This document shows, piece after piece, positions 7,990 through 18,435 of a stretch of 64,000 nt of DNA. Where the stretch lies: positions 1 to 64,000 of the forward strand of contig RJMB01000003.1 of NCBI GenBank assembly GCA_003725585.1. The letters run 5' to 3'. Both the position numbers and the translations under genes were made by a program. The stretch's first letter is position 1. Each line of letters starts with the position of its first letter. The notes under the pieces were generated by a model. The model did not search any database. It was given only the letters and a program-made list of their open reading frames with translations, and had not been told where the DNA came from. The stretch comes from Halostreptopolyspora alba. Its GTDB lineage: Bacteria; Actinomycetota; Actinomycetes; Streptosporangiales; Streptosporangiaceae.

Positions 7990-9711
7990 TCACCTCCGCG
8001 TGGTGGACGGTGACGCGCGGTCCCAGTCTGTCAGGTCACGGTACCGTTCCGCGCCGCTGCTCGGGCATGTCCAGGGGTGGTCGAGTTCGACCAGGCGCAC
8101 CCCCGGGGCGTCGAGCCAGTGCAGCACGCACTCCATCTCCGAGGCGTGGGCGCGCGGAGTGGGGCCGGTGCCGGGCGGGACGGTCTCGGCGGTGGCCACC
8201 AGGGCGCGCACGTAGGCGTGCGGGTCGGAGTCGAGCGGCATGAGGCCGCTCGCGGCCAGCCGACCGTGGCGGACCACGCAGATCTCCCAACCGGTCTCCT
8301 CGCGGCGCGCCGCGACCATGTGACCGATTGCCGCGAGCGCCGAGAGCCGCTGGGACCGGGCCGCCGCCCTGAGGAACGCGGCGAGCCGGTCGCGGTAGAG
8401 CGCGGCCTCCTCGTACCGCAGCTCGGCGGACAGCGCAGCGATCCGCTCGGTGAGCGCCTCGACGACCCGGTGGGGGTCGCCGGTCATGGCCTCGCGGGCG
8501 GCCTCGCCGTGTCTGGCGTAGTCCTCGGGGGACTCGTGGCCCTCGCAGGGCGCGCCGCACTTGCCGATCTCGGCCAGGACACAGGCGGGCACGGTCTTCT
8601 TGGGGGAGAGGCGCTGGGTGCACTGCCGCAGGGGCAGGGCGTGGTGCAGCGCCTCGCGTGCCAGCTCGGCCTCACGAGAGGAACGGAAGGGGCCGACGAC
8701 GGGAGCGCCGTCGTCGCGGACGGCGCGCACGATGGACAGTCGGGGGAACGCCTCACGGGTGAGCCGCAGCCAGACGGAGCGCTCGGGGTTGCGCGAGTGG
8801 CGGTTGTAGGGCGGCTTGCGTTCGGCGATGAGCCGCAGCTCGCGGACCTCGGCCTCGACCCCGGTGCCGCAGGCGATGGCCGTAACCCCCTCGACGAGCG
8901 GGATCATCTCGCGGATCCTGCCCCGGGTCTCCGCGGCGGTGAAGTAGGACCGCACGCGCTTGCGCATGTTCGCGCTCTTGCCGATGTAGAGGGCATCCCC
9001 CTTGGCGTCGGTGAAGACGTACACCCCGGGGGACTCGGGGACGTCGTCGGCGAGGTGGCGCTTGCCGCGCTGCGCCGATGTGGGGGTGGCGCGCAGCCCG
9101 CGGACCTCCTCGATGGTGTCGACGCCGAACGAGCCGAGCCGTTCGAAGAGCCCGTGCAGTACCCCCACGGTGGCGCGGGCGTCGTCCAGCGCGCGGTGCG
9201 AGGGCTGGGCGCCGACACCGAAGAACCCCGCGAGCGTGCCGAGCTTGTGGTTGCTGACCTCGTCGCGGGTGACGAGCCGGCGGGCGAGCGTGACGGTGTC
9301 GACGACGGTCGGAGCGGGCCAGTCATAGCCGTGCTCGCCGCAGGCGGCCCTGAGGAAACCGGTGTCGAACGGCGCGTTGTGCGCGACCAGGACCGTTCCC
9401 CGGTCCAGTGCCGCGAACTCCAGGAACCCGGGCAGCACCGCCTCGATGCGCGGCGCCTCGGCCACCATAGCCTGGGTGATCCCGGTCAACAGGGTGATGG
9501 AGGGGGGGATGGCGACCCCGGGGTCGACCAGGGTCGAGAACTCACCGAGGATCTCACCACCGCATACCTTCACCGCGCCGATCTCGGTGATCCGGGCCTC
9601 GCCCGGGCGGGACCCGGTCGTCTCCAGGTCCACGATCACGAACGTGCACCGTGCCAGCGGGGTTCCCAGCTCGCTCAGGGTTCCTTGGACGTGTTGCCGC
9701 TGGTCTGCCAC
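7990..9711 (-). CDS. DEDDh exonuclease / GIY-YIG nuclease fusion protein
   Basis: 573-residue fusion. Residues ~20-190 are a DnaQ-type 3'-5' exonuclease: VDLETTG (motif I), VAHNAPFDTGFL (motif II) and HRALDDARAT (motif III, DEDDh). Residues ~220-320 are a UvrC/Cho-like GIY-YIG domain, PGVYVFTDAKGDALYIGKS followed by KRVRSYF. The rest resembles the middle of UvrC, including a Cys cluster (CTQ...CVLAEIGKCGAPC), but not its C-terminal nuclease. The architecture is known in actinobacteria and points to repair of damaged DNA. GTG start 6 bases after TACCCT predicts a leaderless mRNA. Confidence 0.92.
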   Translation of the reverse strand: MADQRQHVQGTLSELGTPLARCTFVIVDLETTGSRPGEARITEIGAVKVCGGEILGEFSTLVDPGVAIPPSITLLTGITQAMVAEAPRIEAVLPGFLEFAALDRGTVLVAHNAPFDTGFLRAACGEHGYDWPAPTVVDTVTLARRLVTRDEVSNHKLGTLAGFFGVGAQPSHRALDDARATVGVLHGLFERLGSFGVDTIEEVRGLRATPTSAQRGKRHLADDVPESPGVYVFTDAKGDALYIGKSANMRKRVRSYFTAAETRGRIREMIPLVEGVTAIACGTGVEAEVRELRLIAERKPPYNRHSRNPERSVWLRLTREAFPRLSIVRAVRDDGAPVVGPFRSSREAELAREALHHALPLRQCTQRLSPKKTVPACVLAEIGKCGAPCEGHESPEDYARHGEAAREAMTGDPHRVVEALTERIAALSAELRYEEAALYRDRLAAFLRAAARSQRLSALAAIGHMVAARREETGWEICVVRHGRLAASGLMPLDSDPHAYVRALVATAETVPPGTGPTPRAHASEMECVLHWLDAPGVRLVELDHPWTCPSSGAERYRDLTDWDRASPSTTRR

Positions 9712-9717
9712 CCGAAC

Positions 9718-9723
9718 AGGGTA
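9718..9723 (-). promoter_or_regulatory. -10 box of the exonuclease/GIY-YIG gene, leaderless
   Basis: TACCCT on the minus strand, 6 bases (GTTCGG) before the GTG start. No Shine-Dalgarno sequence is present. Confidence 0.5.
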
Positions 9724-9828
9724 AACGCGACCACTGACGGGGACGCCTCCGGTCCCGCGGTGGCCGTGTTCCGTGGGCCGCGCCGTGCGCTCAGGACCTA
9801 GGCTCGGAGGGGAGAGGGAGGGACATTG

Positions 9829-10002
9829 GTGTTGCGTACTGGGGAGCGGCCCGCACTGGTGCGTCGGTCGCGCGCGCCGCGCGGCGCGCTGGTGGGGTCC
9901 GTCGTAGAGCGTGGGAACGGCCCCGGCGAGCGTCCGCGCACCGGCCCCGCTCCCGCCTCCCGCTGGGCGTTTCCGCTCGCGTTCGCGGCGGAGCGGGCAT
10001 GA
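9829..10002 (+). CDS. Possible 57-residue ORF coupled to the NYN gene
   Basis: GTG start 6 bases after a strong Shine-Dalgarno (GGGAGGGA, 9816-9823). The frame runs 57 codons and its TGA overlaps the ATG of the next gene (ATGA at 9999-10002). The product is Arg/Pro/Gly-rich (begins MLRTGERPALVRRSR) and I recognise no family. The ribosome-binding site and overlap suggest real translation, either as a small protein or as a coupling leader; chance cannot be excluded in GC-rich DNA. Confidence 0.35.
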   Translation: MLRTGERPALVRRSRAPRGALVGSVVERGNGPGERPRTGPAPASRWAFPLAFAAERA

Positions 10003-11387
10003 GCTCGGACTCCGACGAGGCGGTCACCGGCCCCGGCGAGCCGGACGGGCAGGCACCCGGATCCGGGGAGGAGCCGGCAGCGGGCGAGCCGCGGCGGCCG
10101 CTGCCCGAGAGCGTCCGGTCCCGGGTGATCGATTACGGCTCGGATGTCCTGGGTGGGTTACGCGCGTCCGAGGTGCCTTCGGGGCTGCGGCGGGTCGCGA
10201 AGTTCCAGCCACGGCGCCGCGCGCGGTTGGCCGGGCCGCAGATCGCCGCTCATCTGGAGAGCGATCCCGAGTTCCGGGCACGGGTCGCGGCGCGGGTGGA
10301 ACACACCTGGCCGGAGCTGGCCCGGGAACTGGGCCACGGGACCGTCCCCCCGGCGGCCGATCCGGTCGCCGTGGCTGCGGCCGCCTACCTCCTACGACCC
10401 CCGGGCTGGCCCGACATCGTGGATCGGATCCGCGTGGAGCTGGAACAGCGTGAGGCCGCCCGGGAAGCGGAGGAGGCCGCGGAGACGATCGCCGACCTTC
10501 GTCGACGGTTGGAGGAGGCCAAGAACGACCAGCGTGCCGAACTCGACCAGGCACGGTCCGAGCTGCGCGAGTATCGCCGCACGACCGCCGAGCTGAGGCG
10601 CGAGGTCCACGCGGAGCGCCAGCGCGCCAAGAAGGCGGAGGAGCGGGTCGAGCGCGCCGACCAGGAGGCCGAGGAGCGCAGCGCGTCGTTGGCGAGCCGG
10701 GTCAACGAGCTCGAGGCGGAGAACCGTCGGCTGCGTAACCGGCTCGAGGCCAGCGAGGCCCAACTGGAGAACTCGCGACGCGCGGCCCGCGACGAGCGGA
10801 ACGCGGACGAGGCGCGACTGCGTGTGCTCCTGGACGTCCTGCTCGGGGCCGCCCACGGGATGCGCCGCGAGCTGGCGCTCCCGAGTTCCATCGAGAGCCC
10901 GGCCGACCTGGTCACCGGTGAGCGACAGCCGGCGGCGGGCGGTGTTCCCGGCCGGGGGTTACCCGACGACGACCCCGGTCTGATCGACCACCTGCTCACG
11001 TTGCCGCGCGTGCACCTTCTCATCGACGGCTACAACGTCACCAAGGCGGGCTATGGCACGCTACCGCTGGCGGACCAGCGCAACCGCCTGATGTCGGCCC
11101 TGGAGGGACTGGCGAGCCGTACCAAGGCCGAGATCACCTGCGTCTTCGACGGGGCCGACGTGCCCACTCCGCCGGTGGGACCCGCCACACGCCGGGTGCG
11201 GCTGTTGTTCAGCGCCGCCCACGAGACCGCCGACGACCTGATCATCAGACTGGTCGGCGCCGAACCTCCGGGACGCCCACTCGCCGTGGTCACCTCGGAC
11301 AACGAGGTCGTCAGCGCTGTGCGCCGGGCCGGGGCGCGAACCGTGGCCTCGGCGATGCTGCTGCGACGGCTCGAGGGATCCGGCTAA
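9999..11387 (+). CDS. NYN (PIN-like) domain protein with long coiled coil
   Basis: 462 residues. The N-terminal ~150 residues are charged and without a recognised domain. Residues ~155-285 form a long Glu/Arg-rich coiled coil. The C-terminal ~160 residues form a NYN/YacP-type nuclease domain: HLLIDGYNVTKAGY (first Asp, about residue 342), CVFDGAD (about 385) and VVTSDNEVV (about 435), the acidic positions expected for metal binding. Relatives act on RNA (the Rae1/YacP group), so an RNase role is likely but unproven. ATG with upstream GCGGAG. Its stop is 6 bases before repeat block B. Confidence 0.85.
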   Translation: MSSDSDEAVTGPGEPDGQAPGSGEEPAAGEPRRPLPESVRSRVIDYGSDVLGGLRASEVPSGLRRVAKFQPRRRARLAGPQIAAHLESDPEFRARVAARVEHTWPELARELGHGTVPPAADPVAVAAAAYLLRPPGWPDIVDRIRVELEQREAAREAEEAAETIADLRRRLEEAKNDQRAELDQARSELREYRRTTAELRREVHAERQRAKKAEERVERADQEAEERSASLASRVNELEAENRRLRNRLEASEAQLENSRRAARDERNADEARLRVLLDVLLGAAHGMRRELALPSSIESPADLVTGERQPAAGGVPGRGLPDDDPGLIDHLLTLPRVHLLIDGYNVTKAGYGTLPLADQRNRLMSALEGLASRTKAEITCVFDGADVPTPPVGPATRRVRLLFSAAHETADDLIIRLVGAEPPGRPLAVVTSDNEVVSAVRRAGARTVASAMLLRRLEGSG

Positions 11388-11393
11388 GGGAAA

Positions 11394-11520
11394 GTCCGTA
11401 GGCGCGGGAGTGAGTGGGTCGGGGGCCGCCGGGGTTCTGGAGGGTCCGTAGGTGGGGGAGTGAGTGGATCGGGGGCCGCCGGGGTTCTGGAGGGTCCGTA
11501 GGCGCGGGAGTGAGGAACGA
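11394..11520. repeat. 50-bp tandem repeats, block B
   Basis: GTCCGTAGG starts at 11394, 11444 and 11494, an exact 50-bp period. Each unit carries CGGGGGCCGCCGGGGTTCTGGAG; the third is cut short and joins the long module. It begins 6 bases after the NYN stop codon. Confidence 0.88.
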
Positions 11521-11840
11521 GCGACCAGCGCCGCAGGACCCGAAGGTTCCCGGCACCCAGACACCCGACCCCGGCGAGCGCCAGCGAGCCCCAACAAGCA
11601 CGAGCGACCTCACCGCAGGACCCGAAGGTTCTCGGCTTTGGGCACCCGACCCCGGCGAGCGCCAGCGAGTCCCAACAAGCACGAGCGACCTCACCGTAGG
11701 ACCCGAAGGTTCTCGGCTTTGGGCACCCGACCCCGGCGAGCGCCAGCGAGCCCCAACAAGCACGAGCGACCTCACCGTAGGACCCGAAGGTTCCCGGCTT
11801 TGGGGCACCCGACCTCAGGCGAGCGCCAGCGAGCCCAGAC
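11521..11840. repeat. ~82-bp tandem repeats, block B
   Basis: GGACCCGAAGGTT occurs at 11536, 11618, 11699 and 11780, giving periods of 82, 81 and 81 bases. Each unit also carries CACCCGACC, GGCGAGCGCCAGCGAG and CAACAAGCACGAGCGACC. The same module, inverted, is in block A. Because 81 is divisible by three, long false reading frames run through it on both strands. Confidence 0.88.
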
Positions 11841-12285
11841 AACACAGCGAGCCCAAGAACTCGGGTATCGTCGCTCGGGTGCGTCCGGTTTTTCGGGACC
11901 GTGCGAGTGTGACCGTGATGTTACAGAGATGATTGACCCCTCCTGTGCTGCGAGAACGTCACGGGGGCGACTGTGTTCGCCGTTACTTATTCGTTGTGAT
12001 GGTTGAGGTGGGGCGGGCGTTCCGCTAGGTTCTACGCGGAGCTTGATCGTCTCCCGTTATCGGGTTGGAAGTCGGACAGTTCGTGCACCGCTCGTCCAGC
12101 CCACCCCTCGATGCGGGAGCCCCCCCTGGGGATGGAGCGGTCGTGCTGCCGCGCCAAACGGCACGTGTGGTGTCCGGTGGCCGTGATCCCGCTCGTCCGG
12201 TCGCCGTGTGAGACCCACCGTGGTGCTGACCGGCACCCGACCATCCCCCTATGCGGACTTGAGGCAAAAGGAGCGTGGACCCCCC
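11841..12285. other. Intergenic leader before the first NlpC/P60 gene
   Basis: About 445 bases with no convincing gene. It is more AT-rich around 11960-12010 (GTTACTTATTCGTTGTGATGG), probably promoter sequence. A Shine-Dalgarno AAAAGGAG lies at 12267-12274. I looked for a c-di-AMP riboswitch, common before such genes, and did not find its conserved blocks. Confidence 0.5.
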
Positions 12286-13290
12286 ATGACCAGTACAGGT
12301 GGTCGGCGCACGGCCCGCCGGCTCGCGACCGGTGTCGGGGTCGTGGCCGCTGGTGGACTGCTCGTGCCCTCCGGAGTCGCCTACGCCGATCCGGAGGAGC
12401 AGAGCCAGGAGGACGTCGAGGAGAAGCTCGACGAGCTCAACCAGGAAGCTTCCTCCATCGTTGATGACTACAACGAGGCCGAGGAAGAGTACGACGCGGC
12501 CAAGGAGAAGGCCGACGACCTAGAGGAGAAGGTCGGCGACGAGCAGGAGAAGTACGAGGAGCTCCGCGACGACGTCGCCAATTTCGCCTCGGCCGCGTAC
12601 AAGGGCAACGATCTCGACGCCAGCTCCAACGTGCTGACGGTGGACGAGCCCGAGGACATGCTCGACAACGCCTCCGATGTCGACTACCTCTCCGAGTCCC
12701 AGAAGTCCAAGCTCGACGAGTTCGCCGGGTCCTCCGAGCGACTGTTCGAGCTCAAGGACGAGGCGGACGCCGCCCTCGAGGACGCCGAGGAGAAGAAGGA
12801 CGAGCTCGAGGAGAAGAAGGAGGACGTCGAGGAGAAGATCGCCGAGCAGGAGGAGCTTCTCGCTCAGTTCCCCGATGCCGATCCCGCGGGCTCCGGCGAC
12901 GACTCCGGGGGGAGCTACAACGGGAGCGCCTCGGGCGACGCCCGGACCGCCCTGGATTTCGCCTACGCCCAGATCGGGAAGCCGTACTCCTACGGCGCGA
13001 CCGGCCCCGACAGCTTCGACTGCTCCGGTCTGACCATGCGCGCCTGGGGCTCGGCCGGCGTCAACCTGCCGCGCACCACCTACGCCCAGGCCGAGGTCGG
13101 CCAGCGCATCAACAGCATGGGCGCGCTCCAGCCCGGCGATCTCGTGTTCTTCTACGAGGACCTGGGCCACATGGGGATTTACGCCGGCGACGGCCAGATG
13201 GTGCACGCCCCCCGTAGTGGCAGGAACGTCGAGGTCGTCTCGCTGGCGGGTTACTGGGACGGCCACTTCCAGTTCGGTACGCGGCCGTAA
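12286..13290 (+). CDS. Secreted NlpC/P60 peptidoglycan endopeptidase (first of two)
   Basis: 334-residue secreted hydrolase expected to cut peptide stems of peptidoglycan (D,L-endopeptidase type). A signal peptide with twin-Arg-like start (GRRTARRLATGVGVVAAGG) ends near AYA-DP. Residues ~35-205 are a Glu/Lys-rich coiled coil, usual in RipA-like enzymes. The C-terminal ~115 residues are NlpC/P60: catalytic Cys in FDCSGLTMRAW, His in LGHMGIYAG, and a third polar position in MVHAP. Start ATG 12286 is chosen over an in-frame GTG at 12208 because AAAAGGAG lies 11 bases upstream. Paralogue of the next gene. Confidence 0.93.
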   Translation: MTSTGGRRTARRLATGVGVVAAGGLLVPSGVAYADPEEQSQEDVEEKLDELNQEASSIVDDYNEAEEEYDAAKEKADDLEEKVGDEQEKYEELRDDVANFASAAYKGNDLDASSNVLTVDEPEDMLDNASDVDYLSESQKSKLDEFAGSSERLFELKDEADAALEDAEEKKDELEEKKEDVEEKIAEQEELLAQFPDADPAGSGDDSGGSYNGSASGDARTALDFAYAQIGKPYSYGATGPDSFDCSGLTMRAWGSAGVNLPRTTYAQAEVGQRINSMGALQPGDLVFFYEDLGHMGIYAGDGQMVHAPRSGRNVEVVSLAGYWDGHFQFGTRP

Positions 13291-13327
13291 CCGAGCCCGT
13301 GCTGTCCCGGACAGCCCAGATGCGTCA

Positions 13328-13353
13328 GGCCCAACCAGCATGCTGGTTGGGCC
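13328..13353 (+). terminator. Terminator after the first NlpC/P60 gene
   Basis: A perfect 26-bp palindrome (GGCCCAACCAGCA and its complement), 38 bases after the stop codon. There is no T run, as is common in high-GC actinobacteria. Confidence 0.65.
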
Positions 13354-13777
13354 CACGGAGCGGCGTGTGGGAGCGGGATCCGGGAATTCGCCCGGCCGAT
13401 GGGTTGAGGGGCGATCCCGCGCGGTACCGCTCCCCTCCGGAATCGGCCGTTGCTGTCTCGCGTGAACATGGGAAAGATAACGGAACGGTTGAGGTCGCTG
13501 CGGTGGTGTACTACAGTCACGCGCTGAGCGAGCCGTCCCTCTGCTATCACCAGGTGGCAGCGGCCCGACTCCCGCCGAGCTCCGCGTTGCCAACCCCGTG
13601 CCACACCGCGGAGACCGGGACCCCGAGCGTGTACGCCCCCCGCCCTCGACCGTGCGTGGCGAAAGCGCCCACGGATCCGGGGATCGCCGTGCGTACTCCC
13701 GCACGGAGACGCGCGCCTCTTCACCCCGCGGACACGTGCTCCCGGTAGGCGGACCTCGCCAGAAAGGTGCCACCAAC
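13354..13777. other. Intergenic region between the two NlpC/P60 genes
   Basis: About 424 bases. The stretch 13460-13530 is relatively AT-rich (GAACATGGGAAAGATAACGG, GTACTACAGTCACGC) and probably contains the promoter. I see no recognisable riboswitch or gene. Confidence 0.45.
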
Positions 13778-14788
13778 GTGGACGAACGCCATGAACGTGG
13801 CTCATACCGCTGGCCCCTCGCGGCCGGGAGTCTTGCCCTCGTCAGCGCGCTGCTGGCCTCCACCGGCGTCGCGCACGCGGATCCCAGCCCGGACGAGGTC
13901 AGGGAGGAGATCGAGTCTCTCGAACGGGAGTTCTCCGAGCTCAACGAGGAGTACAACCAGGCCAAGGAGGACTACGACGCCGCGCAGGAGAAGCTGGAGA
14001 ACCTCGAGTCCGAACTCGCGGACACAGAGGAGAAGATCGCGGACCTGCGCGACAACGTGAGCGCCATCGCCGGTGCCGCCTACACCGGCGTGGACTACAG
14101 CTCTCCCGCCTTCCTCGTGGGGGCCTCGGGCCCCGAGGACGCGCTCCAGCAGGCGGCCGACCTCGGATACCTCTCGCGCAACCAGGAAGAGAGCTTCGAG
14201 AGGTACGCCGAGGAGAAGGAGAAGCTGGATACCCTCACCACCGAGGCCGAGGAGACCGAGGAGCAGGCCGAGGAGGACCTCGACAAGGCCGAGGAGGCAC
14301 GCGACGAGGGCGAGGAGAAGATCGAGGAGCAGGAGGAGCTCCTCGCCGACCTCACCGCCGAGGAGCAGCGGGAGGTCGACTCGGCCACCGACTCCTCCGG
14401 CGGCGCGTCATACACCGGCTCGGCGTCCGGCGACGCCCGGGCCGCTCTGGACTTCGCCTATGCCCAGATCGGAAAGCCCTACGTCTGGGGCGGTACCGGC
14501 CCGGACGGCTACGACTGCTCCGGCCTGACCCAGGCCGCGTGGAAGCAGGCGGGGGTGAACCTGCCACGCGTCTCCGAGGACCAGTTCAACGCGGGCTCGC
14601 GGGTGTCCTGGGACCAGCTGCAGCCGGGTGACCTGATGTTCTTCTACGACAGCGAGGAACCCAGCCACGTGGGGATGTACGCCGGCGACGGCATGATGGT
14701 GCACGCCTCCACCTCGTCCAAGCCGGTGCACGAGGTCGCGCTGAACGACTCCCGCCGCAACGATTTCGTCGGCGGCGTACGGCCCTGA
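13778..14788 (+). CDS. Secreted NlpC/P60 peptidoglycan endopeptidase (second of two)
   Basis: 336 residues with the same plan as the preceding gene: signal peptide (WPLAAGSLALVSALLASTG, cut near AHA-DP), coiled coil at ~35-215, and C-terminal NlpC/P60 domain with Cys in YDCSGLTQAAW, His in PSHVGMYAGDG and VHAST. The two catalytic domains share long identical runs (ASGDARAALDFAYAQIGKPY differs at one position), so they arose by duplication; the coiled coils have diverged more. GTG start with AGAAAGG 10 bases upstream, chosen because the signal peptide begins there. The frame is open much further upstream without support. Confidence 0.93.
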   Translation: MDERHERGSYRWPLAAGSLALVSALLASTGVAHADPSPDEVREEIESLEREFSELNEEYNQAKEDYDAAQEKLENLESELADTEEKIADLRDNVSAIAGAAYTGVDYSSPAFLVGASGPEDALQQAADLGYLSRNQEESFERYAEEKEKLDTLTTEAEETEEQAEEDLDKAEEARDEGEEKIEEQEELLADLTAEEQREVDSATDSSGGASYTGSASGDARAALDFAYAQIGKPYVWGGTGPDGYDCSGLTQAAWKQAGVNLPRVSEDQFNAGSRVSWDQLQPGDLMFFYDSEEPSHVGMYAGDGMMVHASTSSKPVHEVALNDSRRNDFVGGVRP

Positions 14789-14836
14789 CCCCGCCGGTTC
14801 CGCGTCGCGCGCACGCGTGACCGAGGCACGCCGACC

Positions 14837-14868
14837 GACCCCCGGTCCCCGGCCCCCAGCCGGGGGTC
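14837..14868 (+). terminator. Terminator after the second NlpC/P60 gene
   Basis: GACCCCCGG (14837-14845) pairs with CCGGGGGTC (14860-14868), 48 bases after the stop. An overlapping CCCCGG/CCGGGG stem is an alternative. Confidence 0.55.
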
Positions 14869-14920
14869 GGGGCGCCGCGGGTGCCGGGGCGGGACCCATC
14901 GTGAACGTCCGAACGGTCCC

Positions 14921-14926
14921 TAGACT
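14921..14926 (+). promoter_or_regulatory. -10 box of pimB-like gene, leaderless
   Basis: TAGACT, then 7 bases, then GTG 14934. No Shine-Dalgarno sequence precedes this start. Confidence 0.55.
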
Positions 14927-14933
14927 CGGGGCC

Positions 14934-16076
14934 GTGTCGGCTACGTTGATCATCACCAACGACTTCCCACCGCGCCCCGGCGGCATCCAGGCGTTCGTCC
15001 ACGAACTGGCCACGCGCAGGCCCGCGGGCTCCGTGGTGGTGTACTGCTCGAACCCGGGACGGCGGTGGGGTGATCCGACCGCGTTCGACGTCCGCCAGCC
15101 CTTCCCGGTGATCCGGGAGAACACCTCCGTGCTGCTACCGACCCCGGGGGTCCTCCGCAGGGCTCGGCGGATCGCCCGCCTGGAGGGCTGCGACTCCGTT
15201 CTGTTCGGCGCCGCCGCCCCACTCGGCCTGATGACCGAGGGGATGCGTCGCGCCGGGGTCGAGCGCGTCGTGGCGCTGACCCACGGCCACGAGACCGGCT
15301 GGTCGGCGCTGCCGGGCACGCGGCAGGCATTACGGCGCGTCGGCGACCAGGTCGATGTCCTCACCTATCTGGGGGACTACACCCGCGAGCGGGTGGCGCG
15401 GGCCGTCTCACCCGCCGCGGCCGCGCGTATGCGCTGCCTCGCGCCGGGAGTCGACACGGACCGGTTCCGCCCCGATGCCGGGGGCGATGAGATCCGCGAG
15501 CGCCACGGCCTCGGCGGGCGTCCCGTGGTGGTCTGCGTGTCCCGCCTGGTGCCCCGCAAGGGGCAGGACACCCTCATACGGGCCTGGCCGCGGGTGCTCG
15601 CCGACATTCCCGGCGCGGTGCTGCTGCTGGTGGGTGAGGGGCCGTACCGTCGACGGCTGCGGGCACTGGCGGCGCGGCACGGCGTCGAGGACTCCGTGGT
15701 CATCACCGGTTCGGTGCCCTCGGCGGAGCTGCCCGCCCACTACGCCGCGGGCGACGTGTTCGCGATGCCGTGCCGTACGCGCAACGGTGGCCTGGACGTG
15801 GAGGGGCTGGGCATCGTCTACCTGGAGGCGTCGGCGACCGGGCTTCCGGTGGTCGCCGGGGACTCCGGTGGTGCCCCCGACACTGTGGTCGAGGAGGAGA
15901 CCGGCCTGGTGGTGGACGGGCACTGGCCCGGCCCCACCGCGCGTGCCCTCATCAGGCTGTTGGGCGATACCACGACCGCCACTGAGATGGGCGAGCGCGG
16001 CCGCGCCTGGGTGGAACGTGCGTGGACCTGGGATGTGGTCTCCCGTCGCCTCGACGACCTCCTCACGGGCGCGTGA
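14934..16076 (+). CDS. pimB: PimB-like GT4 mannosyltransferase
   Basis: GDP-mannose-dependent glycosyltransferase, closest in motif content to PimB', which adds the second mannose to phosphatidylinositol mannosides at the inner membrane face. 380 residues, GT-B fold: acceptor-side start ITNDFPPRPGGIQAF, then SRLVPRKGQDTLIRAW (about residue 200), VGEGPYRRRLRAL and the GT4 EX7E motif in EGLGIVYLEASATG (about 305). Start GTG 14934 gives the family-typical N terminus; GTG 14901 is in frame but less likely. Tail-to-tail with fadD, sharing a bidirectional terminator. Confidence 0.85.
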   Translation: MSATLIITNDFPPRPGGIQAFVHELATRRPAGSVVVYCSNPGRRWGDPTAFDVRQPFPVIRENTSVLLPTPGVLRRARRIARLEGCDSVLFGAAAPLGLMTEGMRRAGVERVVALTHGHETGWSALPGTRQALRRVGDQVDVLTYLGDYTRERVARAVSPAAAARMRCLAPGVDTDRFRPDAGGDEIRERHGLGGRPVVVCVSRLVPRKGQDTLIRAWPRVLADIPGAVLLLVGEGPYRRRLRALAARHGVEDSVVITGSVPSAELPAHYAAGDVFAMPCRTRNGGLDVEGLGIVYLEASATGLPVVAGDSGGAPDTVVEEETGLVVDGHWPGPTARALIRLLGDTTTATEMGERGRAWVERAWTWDVVSRRLDDLLTGA

Positions 16077-16102
16077 GGCGTTGTCTCGGGATTGTCTCGG
16101 GA

Positions 16103-16138
16103 CCGGTGGCCCGGGAGCCCGCGTTCCCGGGCCACCGG
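16103..16138. terminator. Bidirectional terminator between pimB and fadD
   Basis: CCGGTGGCCCGGGA (16103-16116) pairs perfectly with 16125-16138 across an 8-base loop, midway between convergent stop codons. Confidence 0.75.
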
Positions 16139-16147
16139 CGTTGGGAG

Positions 16148-17944
<1,797 letters not shown>

Positions 17945-18435
17945 GGCTTACGCTCCTGGACATTGGGGCTCTACGGCGGATGTGCCCGACCGTAACAACT
18001 TTCGCTACTCCTGAGTAGAATCTGTTCTAGTTTGCTACTCGATGGTAATAAGAGGTTGACGAACGGCCGCTCCACGCTCTCGCGCGCCACCGACAGGGAC
18101 GTGTTCTGGAACCCGCACCGGCCCGTCGCCGGGCCGCCCCCCGCGCGTGGGTGCCACGAAGCTCGACAGTACCGCCCCTGACGTGCGCATATGACCGGAA
18201 CCCCCATGAGGGCGGTTCCGTCGAGGTGTGAGGTTCCCCGCGGGCGCCGCCATCGGGGAGTGCGGGCGGGGCCGATTCCCCCGCATGGTGACGTGCCTCT
18301 CCCCGGCCCGGACAATATCCACGGAATCATCCGGGTAATCCGAGCCGGAACCCGGGTTGGGCGGCTAACGTATCGGACAGAGGGACCGGACTCGGACAGG
18401 ACCGCCGGAATAGCCGAGGAAACAGGGGCAGGATC
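17945..18435. other. Divergent intergenic region fadD / DUF5304-like gene
   Basis: About 490 bases, no convincing gene. It holds the fadD ribosome-binding site, an AT-richer promoter-like stretch at 18000-18055 with the inverted repeat TACTC-CT-GAGTA, and otherwise GC-rich unstructured sequence. Confidence 0.5.
18006..18017. promoter_or_regulatory. Candidate operator upstream of fadD
   Basis: TACTC, two bases, GAGTA: a short perfect inverted repeat ~62 bases before the fadD start, followed by a half-similar CTACTCGATGGTA at 18035-18047. The arrangement suits a TetR-type repressor, but the motif is short and no regulator gene is adjacent. Confidence 0.25.

Noticed and set aside
11394..11840. 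Possible CRISPR array
   Set aside because: Units are directly adjacent with no unique spacers, and no cas genes are present.
11414..11932. Open frames on both strands encoding 27-residue repeats (for example GPEGSRLWAPDPGERQRAP)
   Set aside because: They follow from an 81-bp DNA repeat, exist in several frames at once and lack start signals, so they are by-products of the repeat block.
11841..12285. c-di-AMP (ydaO-type) riboswitch before the NlpC/P60 gene
   Set aside because: These often precede such genes in actinobacteria, but the conserved GGGGTGAA and CAGCTAACC-GTAGGC blocks are not present here or before the second NlpC/P60 gene.
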